Shown piece after piece: positions 36,194-48,282 of a DNA stretch of 64,000 nt (within the stretch, counting starts at the first letter, position 1; each line of letters opens with the position of its first letter). The position numbers and the translations under genes were made by a program. This stretch comes from Cryptomeria japonica (taxonomy: Eukaryota > Streptophyta > Pinopsida > Cupressales > Cupressaceae): contig NC_081414.1 of the NCBI RefSeq assembly GCF_030272615.1, positions 306,409,164 through 306,473,163 on the forward strand. Direction: 5' to 3'. The notes below the pieces were generated by a model. That model was given only the letters and a program-made list of their open reading frames with translations. It did no database searches and was not told the DNA's origin.

Positions 36194-36995
36194 TGTTGGC
36201 ATATGCACACTCCAATGAGACATTGTATGTGATTGAAGGTTTTATCATTGATGGAAACCTTGCAATCCTATGGCACTAGCAAAGGCATTATACCAGCATC
36301 AGCAGATCACACTCTACACTAGCACTCAGGACACCGACACTAGCACCGACATAGAAGAAAGGAAGTATACCAGCATAGAGGCCAACAGGATTTTTGTTAT
36401 ATTATATTTTGTTTATTATTGAAAAACTTTGTAAGCTGACTTGGCAAATTGTAAAATGACTCTTATATATAAAAGAGATCATTGTAGACATTTGATATAA
36501 GAGATGTAAGTAGTAAGGAAAAATATTAGGTAGACCTATTATGCGAAATATAGGTTAAGAGGTTTATGTAAGCAGCAGAGTAGCAACCGGTACTAAATCT
36601 GGCATTGAAGATGCTATTGTAAAGCAGTACAATATATTGGATTTGTATAATCCTCATTGTAAGTCAGTGAGACTTCCCATTGAGCAGTGAGCTCTAGGCA
36701 GTTGGCCTTCCTACATGTGCAGGCCCCTAATGTAAGTAATATTCTCTTATTGGCCAGTGAGTGAATATTGTGGATCACAAATCCCACCAAGGTTTTTCCC
36801 ACACCGGGTTTCCTCATTAAATCCTTGTGTTATGGTGTGCTTTTTATGTGGATGTTCTTGATTTTGTTTATTGCATTATTTCTTGCATATCGGTACACTA
36901 TTATATTGTGTTATGCATGTTTTAAGTTAAGAAATTCTATATACCGGTCAGATACTAATTCACCCCCCCTCTCAGTATCTATGGGATTCCTAATA
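36194..36995 (+). repeat. 3' LTR of element E
   Basis: From TGTTGGCATATGCACACTCC to GGGATTCCTAATA; the terminal CA has become TA. Followed by the TSD GCTTC. Colinear with 30444-31222. Confidence 0.94.
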
Positions 36996-37000
36996 GCTTC

Positions 37001-40000
37001 TATGTTCTTTAGAGAAAATGACACAACATTCCAGCAGAAGGTTCCCCATGCACATGTGAAAGTTGTCTTCTCTTGATATTCAGGTGCTATCTTGATCTAA
37101 TTGTAACTAGAGAATCCATCCATTAATGAATTCATCTCATATCCAACAGTCATATCTACTATCATGTCAATGTTGGGCAATGGAAAATCATCTTTTGGAC
37201 ATGCCTTGTTGAGATCCCTGAAATTTGTGAAAACTCTAATAGATTTGTCTTCTTTTGATACAGGTACTATGTTGCATATCCATTATGCGTAGTCTATAGC
37301 TCTGATAAATCAAAAAAATTCAAATTTCTCTAGTTCAGCCTTGACTAGTAGTGCCACATGAGGATGCATCGTTTGAATTTTTTGTTTGACTGGTTTAACT
37401 CCTGGCATAATAGAGAGATGATGCATGATGAGATCAAGATCTAGTCCTGGCATATCTGAGTATGTCCATGCAAAGTTGATCTTCTTTTCTAAAAATAGAT
37501 TGCTGAAATCTTTTAACTCTTCTGCTAATAGTGATTGAGCTAAATGAATGATATGCGGTATCTCTTGACTCCCAATGTTCACTGGCTGAGTTGGCTTGAT
37601 CAATATGGAAGATCTCTCCTAGAAGTGACTTGATAGTATATCAAGTATCTCACCTTCAGATGCCTCAAAGAGGTTTTCAACTTTAGGTCCATCCTTTATT
37701 TTCTCTTTTTTAGAGTCTGACACTGCCACAATGTGGTTTTCGCCATCACATCTTTTATTCTTATTTTTCTTGTTTTTGCGACTAAGATACTTGATATCCA
37801 CTTTAGTCATGTTTTCATTCTATTCGCTGGTGGAAGAGTACATGGGTTCAACTGCATTGAGATAGTAGGCTAGTGTATAGTCATTGGCAAAAGTAGGTAC
37901 ATTCAAGGGTTGGTTATAAAGGGTGCAATCAATAAATTCTAGATGCATTAAGGATAAGGTTGGAATAGGCTCAAGGGAGTTCATGGTATTGTCATCATTG
38001 TTTTGGACTGACCAGTCGAGTTCCAGAAGACTACCTTGCGTATGTGTCTCAAGACTAGGAAGAGTTACAACATGATTATCGTCATTCATGTTAGTATTTA
38101 TTGGACCTAATTCAACTAACCTACTTCTAGCATCATCACCTACTCCAGACTGGGCTACATACCATGGTATAACAGTAGACAGTATCTCATCATTCATGAT
38201 AGAGTAGTCATAATGTGTTGTTGTCATAGATAGAGCTCTTGTCTGAGTCATCAGAGTCATAGGATGGAGTTGTTGACTCATCTTCAAGTGGTTTAGTGAA
38301 GGCATATATAGTATCAATACCCACATCCTTGATGCTACAAGTTCCTTGGTGATTTGGTTCATTGATTGCTTTCATTTGACACACTTGTGGACATGACTTT
38401 GACGGTTCTGTTAATCCCCATCATCTATTCCATTCAGCTTCTTCTTGACTGATGACTGGTTCTTTTTTGGTAGCTTCTAGTTCTTCTTGTGTAGTTCCAC
38501 ACCTGATTTGTCCTATCTCATTAGGAGGGTTGGTAGGTGAAGGAATTGCTTGTGTTTTTTCTTTCTTCAGCTATCGTTCATTGTCTTCTTGTCTTTTTAG
38601 TCTGATTTCTTCTATTTCCTTTTGCATTCTTAGGCGTATCAACTCTTGTGCATCATCTATAATAACTCTGGATTCTTTAGGGGCTTCTGTAGTAGACATA
38701 TCTAAGAGATGGTCAGGACTCCATTCATACTCATTTGAATCAGTTTCTAAATCATCTACTTGTTGTCTGCTAGTATATGTGACTAGAATGTTGAGTGGTG
38801 CAAACAATTCTCTGATTCTGTATACTTCGTCTCTCATATCCTTTGGGACTTCTACTTCTTGTGGTATTATAGCTGATATAACTGGAACTTGATTACCATT
38901 TGTTTCCTCTCTTTGGGCGAGCAATTCTTTTTTTTCACCGTCACATTCCTCCTAAGTTTGTTGAGTATCAATTTCTTGTGTTGTTAAAGGTAGTACCTTT
39001 TTCTTCCACTTACATTGATGGTGAGATGTGTGCTTCTGATCTGACGACTTTCTTGGATCATATCCCAGTCCAGCTTTATCATTGGTAGACTTAGTTTGTA
39101 ACTAAATAGGTTCAACAATACCTTTTTGACATTTGCCAAGAGGACCAGTACCTGAATATCCCATGCATTGAAGCATCTTATAGCCTAGACCATATTGTGT
39201 TGGAGAAATCTCACAATGTCGTATTTCTTTATCTACACTGTCTTCTTTGAAGAGAGATTTAAGGATATCATCTCGTTCTATTTCACCTACAAGAGAAGTA
39301 GAGGACTATATAAAGGTGCCATCATAAATGACTTTTGGAGTTGAAGTTTATGGCCTCATACCCTCTGATGGTTTTCCCAACTATCTTGGTGATGGAGGAA
39401 GAGATGTTAGTGAGAGTATAGGCTCTATCTTGTAACCATCCATGCCAGTGTTTGTGATTCTTAGTTTCGTTTCCAAATCTTTCAGCAAATATTCCAAACT
39501 TTTAGCTGTAGAAGCTGCTCTATTATTAGGAACAAAAGCATCAGCACCCTGTGTTAATGAATTGTAGGTATAGCTTGTATCGGCTGGAATACTGACTTCT
39601 ATTCCATTATAGGGAAATTTCAGGCATTGATGATACATAGATGGTACTGGTTTCATTTCATGAATCCATGGCCTACCCAGTAAGATGTTGTATTAAAGAT
39701 GAAGGTCCAGGACTTGAAAAATGACATCTCTTTCCATAGGTCCTACTCTGATTGGTATTGATACCAATCCCTTAGAAGTTCTTTCCTCTTCATCATAAGC
39801 CTTGATTGTTATCTTCTTTATTGGATCAATGACATTCTTAGAAAATCCCAGCTGTGTCAATAGATTGTAGGTGCAAATATTCAACCCAGTGCCTCCATCT
39901 ATCAAAACATGTTTAACGCGATGTTTATGAATTATGGCTTTAATGTGTAATGGCTGGCTATGTGGGTGACTCAATGAATTATAATCTTCTTCAGAGAATG

Positions 40001-42122
40001 TGAGATAATGGGGTGAGGTCAAGTGACCTACCATAGATTGAAACCGATCTACGTCCAAATCTTTAGGGACACTGGTGGTAAGTAGAGCCTTGTCCAGGAC
40101 CTCTTTATGAGCAGAAGAGATCTTGAGTAGTTCTAAAATGGAGATTTGAGCATTGGTTCTCTTCAATTATTTGACAATACTATAACCAAGAGAAGATGAT
40201 GAAGCTGGTTGTTTCGATTTAGCCATGATTGTGTTTGTTTGTTTATTTGGCAGTTTTGATGTCGTTTGATCAAAATTTGGGGGACTAGCTCTTGGGAGAG
40301 AAATCTTCCTTTGAGCGCGATTCATGACATTAGTAGTCTATGTTTGACTTTGATGATCCTAGACTATGATCACATTGCAATATTCAGGTTGAACAGATTC
40401 AATCATGTTGATCACATTATCGTGATTAGTGTAAGTATAATTGACTCTAGCTCCTCCCTCGGATTTTGAGGATTCTCCTTGTTCATAATTGGGTAAGGGA
40501 TCTTTAAAAGCCTTATGATCAGCATTAGCCATGTGACTTCCAACAATGATCTTGCCTACATCAATGAGATCTTGGATTTCATGTTGGAGTTTCATGCAGT
40601 TGTTTATGTTATGTCCCTTGTTTCGATGATGGTCGCAATATTCATTTTCTCTCCACCATCTGGGTCTAATTTCTAGGTCATATGGTCTGGAATTGTCTAG
40701 CAATGTTATCCGATTATTTGCCAATAAAGTTTTAAAAGCCGATTCATATGACTCATCTAGAGGAGTAAACTCATGCTTAGGCTTTGAGACCCAAGGTTTG
40801 TCTTTAAATCACTCTCTTGTTTTCTTTGGAGGATTTTTTGTTGTAGTTTCAGCTACCTTGAGTGCTTGTCTGCCACTGGCCAAGTTAAATATTATGGATT
40901 TTGTTTTTGCTTGGACAATATCTACCACTCCATCACTAACGACGTTCTTGTTGCTATCTTTTCCATATTTCCAGTATTTGCTCTTTTCTTTAGAGCTAGA
41001 ACCTTGCGATGTTTCTTTCCAAAGTGATATATCTCCCTTTTTGATAAGCACGTCTTCCATTCTGAGGGTGTTATCTATCATTTTGTTGAATGAAGGGTGT
41101 ACTTGCATCTAGACACTGTATTTCAATTTAGGGACTAAGTTGTTGACAAAGATATCCATTTTCTCAAGATCTGGGATGGTCCGTGAATATCTAGAGAACA
41201 TCTTTCTCCATTGTTGGAGGAAAGAGAGAAAGGGTTCTCCTTTCTTTTGTCTGGTATTGCAAAGCTCTATCATTGTGACTGGGTGATGAATGTTCTATGA
41301 GTATTGTTGTAAAAATACTTGGATTAGTTCTTTAAACATTTTTATTCCTTTGGATAGGCTTGTGAACCATTCCATTGCTTGACCCCCTAAACTCCTTGGG
41401 AAAAGGCGCATGAGGTACATTTGATCATGCATAAACTCCATACAAGTGGCACAAAACTCTCTGACATGATCTTGAGGATCTGAGGTACCATTGTATTTAT
41501 CAAATTTTGGGATCTCAACTTGTGAAGGAAATCGAGACATGTAAAGGTTTTTGTCAAATGGGAATGGGCATATTGTGTCCACACAATATTGTTTTGGCGT
41601 TTTATCTTTGTTTTTTATTCTTGTGACTACAATTTGTAATGCTTGCATTTGTTTGCTCATTTTTTCCCATGGTGTCTCTTCCTCTTTAGCAATGAGGGCC
41701 TCTACATTATAACCAATAGGGATTTTGGCACCTTGTTTTGCTAATTCTAGGAAATAGTCTTCTTTTTCCCTAGCCATGATGACCTTCATCATTTTCTGGA
41801 ATTCTTTATCATTCTGACATCTATGTACTTCGTCTTCAGGAGGTTTAGGAAGCTCAAATTCAATTGATGAATCGCTATCAGTGGCATGATTGCTGAAATC
41901 TTCATGAGTGTTTCGTTTACTAGCTTCTCTTTCTTGCCTTTCTCTAGACATGGTGGGAGATAAGGGCTGACCAAAGATTGGTAAATCGTAAACTAGTATC
42001 TGTGATGAGGACGGTTTATTGTGAAAAGGATTTTCTTTGTAAAATGGATTGTCGTTGGTTGAAAAGGGTGTCTCTTTTACTTTGTCTATTTTGTTGTGGG
42101 AGCTTCTGGTTTGAACAGGCAT
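37001..42122 (-). pseudogene. Gypsy gag-pol of element D, first part: Gag, protease, start of RT
   Basis: Gag starts at the ATG at 42122 (MPVQTRSSHNKIDKV). The retrotransposon Gag domain lies near 41540-41300 (VEIPKFDKYNGTSDPQDHVR, SLGGQAMEWFTSL). A Cys/His-containing segment, YCDHHRNKGHNINNCMKLQ, is near 40640. Protease is near 39930 (VLIDGGTGLNICTYNLL) and continues as ILLGRPWIH near 39670. A linker of about 600 codons of weak similarity follows, with one frame change between about 38570 and 38360. The RT start is at about 37600-37310 (LLVKAELEKFEFF) and continues to 37001, where element E cuts in. Gag and pol share one frame for most of the length, broken by stops near 41293, 41105, 40806, 40356, 40170, 39690 and others. 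Expected products: capsid, protease and RT of a Tat-lineage element. Confidence 0.92.
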
Positions 42123-44294
42123 TTCTAACCGACAAGACCAAGAGCGAGATGTGTTGCAGAAGTCAAGATCAAATTGTAGCCAGTAGTTCATTTAACGTAG
42201 TAATTAAGAGAAGTAACTTAAGATCTGGTCTCATTTCAGGAATGATCTATCCTGTGTAAGACGTTATCAAAGTTGACTTAGGTTTGATAAAATGTTTGTT
42301 TGAACTAGCTGAGAAATGATCAACGAAATCGTGCAATGCAACTGCAGAGGTACACTATCAAGGTTGTTTATGTTTATGAGGATGATAACCAGTTTTAGGC
42401 TCGCTATAGACTATTTTGGATAGGTTTAACTGTTCTAGACTAGCAAAATCAGAGACTCGTACGACATAATTTCTGAGACCGTACAACAGTTCAACAAGTT
42501 CAAGACGACAACAATTTTGTTTCATATGAGTTGCTTCCTAGTATCGTACGACAAATGGGTAATTCCCAGATGACGAATGATTATGTTTTGTATGACACAG
42601 GATTTAGCTTAAATGACAAATAGTTTGGTTTCATATGACGCAAGATTGGACATAGGATGATAATTTAGCATACTCGTATGATATAGGATTTGGTAAAGAA
42701 CGACAATTCAATAGACTCGTACGACTATTCACAAAGAAGAGACTAAAATTCTGATTTTTTCAATGACTGAGCATGATAATTGAGTACAACCAATTTCTGA
42801 GATGGACTGATTTTTGACAGGATGGGCCAGTTTTGACACAGACAGAGTTTATCATTGAGTTGTTTGATTTGTTTGATTTGTTTTCTCCAGTTTCAATATT
42901 TCATTTTTAATTCCAAGGATGAAAACACAAAAAACACGTGAGATATGTAATATTTCAAGCACAACACGATAACCCTATGGAAGTTGGCTTAGAGAAGAAA
43001 ACCTTTGCTTGCTGACTTAGGTACACACCCAATAGATAATCAGAATATGGCCACTAAGTCTCACGCAATGGATTCTCAACGCCATATTAGTCGACTCCAA
43101 ACTCTTATGGGGGCACGATATGGTAAGTGTCTTGGGAGAGTTACTATCTCTCTTGCACAAAGATTATCAACTTTTCGGAGGTGAATCAGGTAGATTCTAT
43201 TTTACAATTCTTAATCAGGAATTTCATTTGCAATTACCCCTTGAAGTCACGCAAGCATGATTGAGGCCTATAGCCCGACAAGGTACCAAAACAAGTTGTA
43301 GTAATGTAAACGCGATTGAGACCTTGAGGCCCTACAAAATGCCCGATATGAGAGATCTCAAAGAGAAAACTCAAATAATCCCATCCTTTGAGACTTTAAT
43401 CATCAGAGACCTATTTATTATAGTGAGTTGGAATGCTCAAGTCTAGCTGTACTCACTTAGGTCGTTCTCACAGGGTGATTACCTTTTCCCACTGTGACAA
43501 GCCTGCTAAAGGTACACAAATCTCAAAACTTAGAAAAAATCTTCGAGGGTCTATATTTATGATTGTCTATAAAAGACAAGAGCATACTCTCCTACCTCTT
43601 AGATCTTTCTGAAAACATGAAAGATAGATTTGTTCATTAACCAGATAGCAATTTAAGTGCCTAAAAAAAATGTATTTAAAGAATACATGATATTTGGTCG
43701 ATTTTCTTTAGGCAACCTGCAAAAACAACGCATCAATAATCATGTTGTTTTTATTCTTTGACAGGCGTATGTTTGATTTGATAGATTCTTTGACAAGCGT
43801 CCTGCAAGAAATTGGTCAAGTTGTAAAAATCTCAGGCAGACAGAAGACAATCTAGGGTCAGTGTTAGCATCATCAAAATTTAAGCAAAAATCCTGAAAGG
43901 TAATCTGTTTTTAATCTATCAAAAAATAGAATCGTACGACAATATTCATAAAATAGAATGATAGAATAGTTTTATCATACGAGCTAGAAACCAGCATAGA
44001 ATGACAAAAAGATAGCATAAGCAGTATGTCGTACAAGTTAGGAATTAGCATAGAATGACAAACTATAAGAAAATCAGTATGTCGTACAAGTCCATATTCT
44101 GATTCGTACAAAAATTTAAAGGATATGATCTTGTTTCATATGATAAACTGCAGACATCAATATAATGTTATACGATGCAGTAAAAATGCTCGTATGATAT
44201 TTCGCAGAGGTTGTATGAACGAAACCTGCAGGATAAAAAAATGATTTTGAGGCCGATAAAGTAGTTTTCTGCCCCACGGTGGGTGCCAAAAATT
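42123..44294 (-). other. 5' leader of gypsy element D with repeated TCGTAYGAC words
   Basis: About 2.2 kb between primer site and gag, without a coding frame. In two zones, 42460-42740 and 43930-44220, the words TCGTACGAC, TCGTATGAC and their variants recur many times (for example TCGTACGACATAA at 42457, ACTCGTATGATATAGG at 42674, AATCGTACGACAATA at 43931). The role is unknown: packaging, promoter or silencing targets are possible. The rest is ordinary AT-rich sequence. Confidence 0.6.
44271..44290 (-). other. Primer-binding site of gypsy element D
   Basis: On the minus strand the sequence reads TTTGGCACCCACCGTGGGGC, four bases inside the LTR. It differs wholly from the tRNA-Met type sites of the Copia elements and is of the TGGCRCCCACCGTGGGGC form common in Tat-type gypsy elements. 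I do not assign the tRNA. Confidence 0.8.
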
Positions 44295-45315
44295 TGTGTG
44301 TGAAAAGTGGACCTGTATCTGTATGCACAACACTTCAATCAAGTCATTACATGCATGGTTAATCAGATATAATCAATGAATAATAAACCATAACAAATTG
44401 ACCCATTGCCTTCTAAAAGATGCGAGTGTAAGATTGCTCTCAGATTATTTAGCAATACCAATGACTAGACAACATCAAGATGAAGGATTTAATCTATATG
44501 AGCATGATGAATGCTAGATGGATGCAATATTGATCTAACATGATTTAAGCAATATTAAGCTAAATGGTTTAATCAATATGAAATAATTAACATGCAATAT
44601 ATCAATGAGTCTAGAGCAAAAACAGTATAATAACAATATCTTCTCCAGCCTCTCTTGAATGAGAGATGAGCTTCAATTTATAGAAAATTCAGAAAGAAAC
44701 CAATGACTAAGATCAAAAGACGATGAGTGGCACAATCCAGGTAAATTGATGTGATTGAATTCTTTTCTCAGTTTTAAAGGAAATTGAACTAAAATTAAGA
44801 TTAAATCAGAAAAAACTGATTTATTCTCTATTTCATTCAATTTTTATATTTAATTGTTCTAATTGCTTTCTCTGAGATTATTTATCAATTTTTAATTTGT
44901 TTTTAAAGATTGTTTCCAATTGATTTCTTTTCTCAAATTTTTTAATTCTTTCTTAGTCAATTAATTCCCTTTTTTTGATTTATTTCCATTTTTGAAGATT
45001 TGTGCTCAATTTATTTAATTAAAATGAATTCCTCTTTCTTGATTTGATGGCGAATTGATTTATTTAATTAAATATGCTAGGATATTTAATTAAAATAAAT
45101 AAGATAATTGTTTAAAATGATTTACTTGGAATGATTTAATTAATTAAATATAAATATTTAATTAATATTGGTTGATTAATTTTGCCATGTGAGATTTGAT
45201 GATTAAAGAATTAATTGTGTGCTCAAGATTTATTTAATTGCCTTTGGCTAGGATCTTGGTGATGTTGTCGAGATTAGGGGCTCATGGTTTAGATGACCAT
45301 TTTTAGGGTATTACA
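44295..45315 (-). repeat. 5' LTR of gypsy element D
   Basis: From TGTGTGTGAAAAGTGG to TTAGGGTATTACA, 1,021 bp, colinear with 21629-22649 with scattered substitutions (for example GCGCTCAG against GCTCTCAG near 44435). Confidence 0.95.
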
Positions 45316-46599
45316 AGTATTATGCTTACCATCAAGAGATGTTGTACCTTTACCTTTGCTCAAATAAGCTTTATCATCTCCAAATCTTACTTAGCCTCCA
45401 TTATATTCCTGAAAGTTCAAGAATTTTCTTTTATCACCTGTCATATGATGTGAGCATCCTGAATCAATGATCCATTCATCCTTAACTTCAATTTTAGCTG
45501 CCAAGGCCTATTCTACCGATTGAATAGTAGGTGTCGGTTGATCTTCTATTATAGCAACAAAAACCCATCCATTTTCTGTTGGATCTTCATCAGAATCATC
45601 AGTCACTCCTTCATCAACAAGATACCAAGATTTATCTTTGTTTTTCTTAAATCTGTATCTCTGATATTCATGGTTAGGCTTGTATGTTCTCCTAGCTTCT
45701 TCTCTTAGTCTAGCATGTCTATCAGGGCATCTAGAAGCCATATGACCAATCTTATTATAGTTAAAGCATTTAAAGGGTGCTTTACCTTCATACTTACTTC
45801 CAACTAGACCTTTAGGGATTTTCCTTGCAAATAGTGCTTCAAGTTCTTCAAGTTCTTCAAGTTCTTCTTTTTCTCTCCTGCTTTCCTCAAGTTCTCTTGC
45901 ATAAAATGCTTTCCAATCAGACTTGTCAAATGATGGTGCAGATGATGTTGATGCCTTAAAAGCTAAATTTGTCTTTATAGTAGCAATAGGACCAAATTCC
46001 TCAATTTTGAAGGCTAAAAGTTTTCCAATCAACGTATCCCTAGTTACTGATGTATTAGGCATTGTTCTTAACTCATTTATAGTAGTAAACTTCATTTTAT
46101 ATGCTAGTGGAAATCCTCTTAAAACTTTTGACACAATTTCATCTTCACTTAAGGTTCCTCCACAACATTTAATACCCAAAATAATTTCATTTACTCTTTC
46201 CATAAAAGCAGAAATCCTTTCATTTTCTTCCATTTTTAGATTTTCATACCTGACCCGGAAGCTTTCAAGTTTTGCAATTTTGACTATGGAATCTCCTTCA
46301 TTTAGTGTTTCCAAATGATCCCAAATAACTTTAGCAGTTGATCTATCTGATAATCCCATGATTTGTTGATATGTTAATGAGCTCAAAAGTGCTTATGTTG
46401 CTTTGCAATCATTTTCTTCATCTTTAGCCAAGTTTGGTGGATTAGGTTGACTGGTTGTAGGAGTTGTATAGCCATTCTTTGTAACATCCCAGATGTCCTT
46501 TCCAATGCAATTCAAATGTGTCTCCATTCTGATCTTCCATATGCCATAGTTGGTTCCATCAAGTTTAGGATTGTCCTTCTTGAAATAGCTAGTAGACAT
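45316..46599 (-). pseudogene. Copia Gag and protease start of element C
   Basis: ATG at 46599 (MSTSYFKKDNPKLDGTNYGI), then a Copia Gag capsid region with one stop near 46393 and a long open frame of 292 codons at 46386-45508. In it LSDRSTAKVIWDHLETLNEG and VLRGFPLAYKMKFTTINEL are typical. The zinc knuckle near 45745 reads CFNYNKIGHMASRC: the second Cys is Tyr. The protease start (WIIDSGCSHHM near 45460) follows after a stop near 45505. The frame is cut at 45320 by element D and continues at 21628. A Glu-Leu repeat (EELEELEEL near 45850) is a small in-frame expansion. Confidence 0.93.
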
Positions 46600-46642
46600 T
46601 GGATCTCCTCAAGCTGTTAAGCTTCTGCAAAAAGAGGACTAT

Positions 46643-46656
46643 GCTCTGATAGCAAT
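46643..46656 (-). other. Primer-binding site of Copia element C
   Basis: Minus strand reads ATTGCTATCAGAGC next to the LTR start at 46657; a one-base variant of the initiator tRNA-Met site, the same variant as in Copia element 1. Confidence 0.85.
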
Positions 46657-47731
46657 TGTTAGGTCCCAAAGATAGCTGAGAGGGGGGGGTGAATCAGTTG
46701 TCTAATAAATTCAAACCAGAAACAACTTAACCAACTTTAATGATTAATACCAGTAAACCAGTCTTTTATGCCAGTAGACAGTTTTATCAGTTAATTAAAG
46801 TACCGATAAAGATTAATGCATGAAATAGAAAGACAATAGCATCCACAACATAACACCAAAGTTTGTACGTGGAAACCTTGTAAGGGGAAAAACCACAGTG
46901 GGAAACCTCACCCACAATCAGATGATACTACTGCAGATAGTATGTGTATACAAATGGGGTTTGCACATGCAGAAAGGCCAAACACTTAGAGCTCATTGCT
47001 CAAACACAAATAGTAGTCACACTAGCTACAATTGGATGGTTAAATCCAATAAGAATGTACTACTCAAATTAGCATCTTTCTATGCTGGATTCAGTACTAG
47101 TGTAGTTCTGATTGTCTTCACAAAAACCCTCCTTCAACCTTCAAATGATGTCTGCGTGTAGAGCTCTACTTATTCTCACATATACCTTCACACAATTCTT
47201 TTTCACATTCCACATCTGATCTTTCGAATAGGATCTTACATTTATATCATAACCTAAGACCAATTTTAGTAGGTCGATTCTAAAGGATATTACAATAAAA
47301 TCAATTTACAAATAAAACAATGTTCGATGCAATAACCGATTCAACATGTCAGCTTGATGTATATACAACAATAATAAGACATCTCCATAGCATGTCGTGC
47401 TCATCTAGAAAAGATAAACCTGCCAGTGTATAACCTAGACCTATTTGCTGATAACAATAGATATGCAAATACGAATATGCCAATGAACAAATGTCTAAAT
47501 GATGTCTAAATGAATATGCCAGTGTCTAAATGATGTCTTCGACATAACTAGGTGTTTTCCATGCCATTTCAAGTGTTGGTGAACATTATATCCTACCAGT
47601 ATACCAGATACCGGTGACTGTGCATAAGTCACTTGCTTGCTAGTGAATGTTGCTGATTCTCCAAAGTGCCAAAGTTGATAAGTGTTAGTAGGTGTTGACA
47701 TCAATGACAAAACCATACCATAATACCAACA
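46657..47731 (-). repeat. 5' LTR of Copia element C
   Basis: Plus view TGTTAGGTCCCAAAGATAGC to ATAATACCAACA, 1,075 bp. Colinear with 17359-18418 except a short duplication near 47500-47530 (AAATGATGTCTAAATGAATA then again AAATGATGTCT). The solo LTR at 57234-58290 is of the same family in the opposite orientation. Confidence 0.95.
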
Positions 47732-47736
47732 TAGCC

Positions 47737-48227
47737 GACCTTATCAATAAAGTTGATGATATGTATTTATAGGTGACTTATTCATGTAATTGGATATGGT
47801 TTTTGGGATTGATGGTTATGTCTGCATTATCAGAGGAATTTTTATGTGCAAACATTTTTATATTATTCAACAAAATGTTTTGGTATTGCAGGGAAAAAAT
47901 CTATGCTTAACTGGAACTGTATCAAGCATTAGGAGATGCTACTTTCACAATTCATTCAAGTGCAATCCCTATTGTAATTATTTCACATACTATTGTAGAA
48001 GTATTATCTAATTGTGGGTAGGGTTTCCCACCATGGTTTTTCCCTTTACCAATTTTTCCACGTCAAAATATTGGTGTTGTGTATTGTGCTTTCATGTTTT
48101 GTCTTTCATTGTGTTGGATTCTTTGTGCTCCGGTTTAAAGGTTTTAATCTACAATAGTTATGATTTCTGATAGTAAACTAATTCACCCACCCTCTCAGTT
48201 TACTCTCAATATCAAATCTGTCAAACA
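47737..48227 (+). repeat. 5' LTR of Copia element B, second part
   Basis: Continues the LTR from 17358 and ends with CTGTCAAACA. Compared with the 3' LTR of B (53475-54053) it lacks a block of some 65-75 bases around the position of 53690-53790, which holds GTAGTTCGATGC and GGTGAGACTTCTC in the intact copy. Confidence 0.92.
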
Positions 48228-48245
48228 ATTGGTATTAGAGAAAGG
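48228..48245 (+). other. Primer-binding site of Copia element B
   Basis: ATTGGTATTAGAGAAAGG; two changes from TGGTATCAGAGC, the initiator tRNA-Met site. Confidence 0.83.
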
Positions 48246-48282
48246 TCCTCTTTGCAAAAGCTTAACCGCTTAAGGAGATCCA

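Larger units (their letters stand above)
30444..36995 (+). mobile_element. Element E: non-autonomous LTR element with an unassigned long protein
   Basis: LTRs at 30444-31222 (779 bp) and 36194-36995 (802 bp), perfect TSD GCTTC at 30439-30443 and 36996-37000, tRNA-Met-type primer site at 31223 and a purine tract (CCAAAGTGAGAGAT) before the right LTR. Removing E rejoins the RT of D (NIEATYKRAV). Between the LTRs there is a coiled-coil/zinc-knuckle frame and then a long unknown frame, with no protease, integrase, RT or RNase H sequence. It must have relied on the enzymes of another, probably Copia, element. It is the youngest layer of the nest by position. Confidence 0.95.
21629..45315 (-). mobile_element. 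Ty3-gypsy element D, Tat type, minus strand, split by element E
   Basis: Two LTRs of equal size (21629-22649 and 44295-45315, both 1,021 bp) with closely matching sequence. Perfect TSD AGTAT at 21624-21628 and 45316-45320, and removal rejoins the pol frame of element C (KHNTDNVYY). The left LTR has five TG units at its start where the right has four. Net length is about 17.1 kb, large for a gypsy element, because of a 2.1-kb leader and 5-kb region between pol and 3' LTR that carries an antisense gene. Confidence 0.95.
17359..47731 (-). mobile_element. Copia element C, minus strand, split by gypsy element D
   Basis: 3' LTR 17359-18418, internal region, and 5' LTR 46657-47731. Perfect duplication TAGCC at 17354-17358 and 47732-47736. 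The left LTR end has changed from TG to TA. Inserted in the 5' LTR of B: the LTR sequence of B continues after 47736 exactly as in its intact partner. Net length without D is about 6.7 kb. Confidence 0.95.
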
